Below are positions 12,256-13,639 of a stretch of 13,639 bases of DNA, piece after piece; position 1 is the stretch's first letter, and each line of letters starts with the position of its first letter. The notes beneath the pieces were generated by a model that searched no databases, was not told where the DNA came from, and was given only the letters and a program-made list of their open reading frames with translations. The DNA is taken from NCBI GenBank assembly GCA_943327965.2, contig CALPYQ020000011.1, positions 1 to 13,639 of the forward strand. Direction: 5' to 3'. Position numbers and translations under genes: made by a program. Origin of the DNA: Singulisphaera sp. GP187 (GTDB lineage Bacteria > Pseudomonadota > Gammaproteobacteria > Burkholderiales > Burkholderiaceae_C).

Positions 12256-13639
12256 ATGCGCGCCAAATTTTTAAAATCTATTTTCCTAGCTGCAACGCTT
12301 GTTGCGCTTTCAGGTTGCGCAGTCTTTGAAACGCCCAATTCATTGGCCAAGGCCACCTTGGTGGGTCGTTATGCACTCAACCCAGGCGCAGGCATTGCAG
12401 AAATTGTGGCTTATCACGCAACAAGCCGCTCCGTTTTTATGACGGTGGACACGCCCAAAGCACCCTCCTCATTTCAACGTATTTCATTGAGCAACCTCAG
12501 TAGCACAGCACTTGCCAACCCCACCACTGCTAGCAATCTCAGTGCGGGCAGTGTTATTTCAGTCGAGCCCGATGTCAACAGCAACGGATTTAAAGCAGGC
12601 GGCGTACAAACCTTGGCAATTAGCGGCAACTTGATGGCCATTGCCGTTCAGGCATCGCCCAAAACAGATTTAGGTGTAGTGGCCTTTTATCGGCTGGACG
12701 CGCAAGGCAATGCCGCGTTCATGAAAAAAGTATCGGTTGGCAGTTTGCCCGATGGCATGGCTTTCAGTCCCGATGGCAGCAAATTGGTTGTCGCCAACGA
12801 AGCTGAGTTGAGCGTCAACTTTGCAACCGATGGCATTGACCCCGTCGGCAGCATATCTATCATTGCCATTGCCAATGGTGTGCCTGCAGACACGGCCACC
12901 ACCCTTGATTTTTCTGCCTTCAACGCAGGTGCCAGCCGTGCAGGCGAATTGTCGGCCGATGTGCGCATTGGCCGCTCTGGCGCTACGGTGGCGCAAGACA
13001 TGGAGCCTGAATATGTCGCCATCAGCGCTGACAGTGCTCAAGCTTTTGTCACACTTCAAGAAAACAATGCGGTTGCAATTGTCAACTTGAATACCAATCG
13101 CATTGACCGCATTATTCCAATGGGTTACAAGGACCACGGCTTGGCAAACAATGCCATTGCAGCATCGGACAAAGTGTCTGCCACCTCACCGTTTGCCTTA
13201 AAGCCCTACACAAACTTGTTTGGCATCTATATGCCTGATGGCATTGCCACATTCAGTGCCAATGGCATCCGTTATTTCATCACGGCCAACGAAGGCGATG
13301 ACCGCGATGATTTCTTGGCAAAAGACCGTAAAGAAACGCAACGCGTTGGACACAGCAGCATGGTGCTGAGCAGCAGCGCATTTCCAAACGCCGTCGACCT
13401 GAAAAAAGACAATGAACTTGGCCGTCTAACAGTAATTTCTACCATGGGTCACAATGCCAATGGTCAGTATGACAAGCTGTACACCTTGGGCGGACGTTCG
13501 TTCTCAATTTACAACGCCAGCACGGGCACGCAAGTCTACGATTCGGGCAGCAATATTGAAAAATTGGCATACAGCACCCTGCCCATTTCGTTGTTAAGCA
13601 AAGACCAAGTGCTGGGCCGCTTAGACAACAAAGGCCCAG
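12256..13639 (+). CDS. Choice-of-anchor I family lipoprotein, 3' end beyond window
   Basis: The first 461 codons of a protein that runs off the window. Residues 1-21 form a lipoprotein signal with lipobox LSGC (C21), so it is probably a lipid-anchored envelope protein. The remainder matches the choice-of-anchor I type beta-propeller family: GRYALNPGAGIAEIVAY (37-53), LPDGMAFSPDGSKLVVANE (164-182), DPVGSISII, AQDMEPEYVAIS (247-258), VTLQENNAVAIVNL (265-278), MGYKDHGLANNAI (289-301), TANEGDDRDD (343-352), and LGGRSFSIYNA (411-421). Members resemble phytase-like or alkaline-phosphatase-associated propellers, but their function is not established. Here the anchor appears to be an N-terminal lipid, whereas relatives often carry C-terminal sorting domains; the missing C-terminus could still hold one. 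The ATG at 12256 has only GAG as a weak ribosome site. It is 114 bases after the catabolic operon and probably a separate unit. Confidence 0.85.
   Translation, partial: MRAKFLKSIFLAATLVALSGCAVFETPNSLAKATLVGRYALNPGAGIAEIVAYHATSRSVFMTVDTPKAPSSFQRISLSNLSSTALANPTTASNLSAGSVISVEPDVNSNGFKAGGVQTLAISGNLMAIAVQASPKTDLGVVAFYRLDAQGNAAFMKKVSVGSLPDGMAFSPDGSKLVVANEAELSVNFATDGIDPVGSISIIAIANGVPADTATTLDFSAFNAGASRAGELSADVRIGRSGATVAQDMEPEYVAISADSAQAFVTLQENNAVAIVNLNTNRIDRIIPMGYKDHGLANNAIAASDKVSATSPFALKPYTNLFGIYMPDGIATFSANGIRYFITANEGDDRDDFLAKDRKETQRVGHSSMVLSSSAFPNAVDLKKDNELGRLTVISTMGHNANGQYDKLYTLGGRSFSIYNASTGTQVYDSGSNIEKLAYSTLPISLLSKDQVLGRLDNKGP

Noticed and set aside
12670..13137. 155-codon open frame on the minus strand within the lipoprotein gene
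   Set aside because: The plus-strand frame is continuous for 461 codons with many family motifs; the antisense frame has no recognisable features.

Overview
The window looks like the chromosome of a betaproteobacterium, most likely a Burkholderiales/Comamonadaceae relative with moderate GC. The reasons are the two stand-alone Bug/TctC-type periplasmic binding proteins without TctA/TctB partners, the TRAP transporter, the FCD-type GntR regulator, and a REP/MITE-like palindrome carrying AATTGGGGTCA termini. The genus assignment is an inference from gene content only.

Layout. Positions 1-165 hold a large near-perfect palindrome with a short direct repeat at its left end. It abuts the stop codon of a minus-strand flavin-reductase-like gene (165-806). 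A rho-independent terminator (841-887) separates that gene from a minus-strand Bug/TctC binding-protein gene (905-1885). Divergent from this is an Asp/Glu/hydantoin racemase-family gene (2092-2841), and an FNR/CRP-type dyad lies in the shared 206-bp intergenic region. The racemase gene ends exactly where a convergent small zinc-finger gene (2842-3111, minus) ends.

Next comes a two-gene minus-strand respiratory module: a small membrane protein with a di-heme b histidine pattern (3939-4520), translationally coupled through an ATGA overlap to an eight-heme c-type cytochrome (3208-3942). Upstream sits a perfect FNR box (4672-4685) at class II spacing from a TATGCT -10 element. This suggests an oxygen-controlled electron-transfer unit between the quinone pool and periplasm.

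The largest unit is a plus-strand catabolic cluster (5526-12141), divergent from a GntR/FCD regulator (4772-5428). Its order is COG3618 amidohydrolase/lactonase, 3-hydroxyisobutyrate-dehydrogenase-family enzyme, TRAP DctP, DctQ, DctM, a PdxA-like decarboxylating dehydrogenase, and a second Bug/TctC binding protein. Genes overlap or lie within about 40 bp of one another. The promoter (5465-5492) is followed at its start site by an 18-bp palindrome that is a good candidate GntR operator. The most economical reading is uptake of a small hydroxy-carboxylate, or its lactone, by the TRAP system, hydrolysis by the amidohydrolase, and two NAD-linked oxidations. No DUF1537-type kinase is present although characterised PdxA2 enzymes need a phosphorylated substrate, and the PdxA-like protein has a changed substrate motif. 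The substrate therefore cannot be named, and the pathway may be undescribed.

The right edge (12256 onward) contains the first 461 codons of a choice-of-anchor I type lipoprotein, cut by the window end. There is no tRNA, rRNA, CRISPR array or intact transposase gene visible, and no gene-free stretch exceeds 300 bases.
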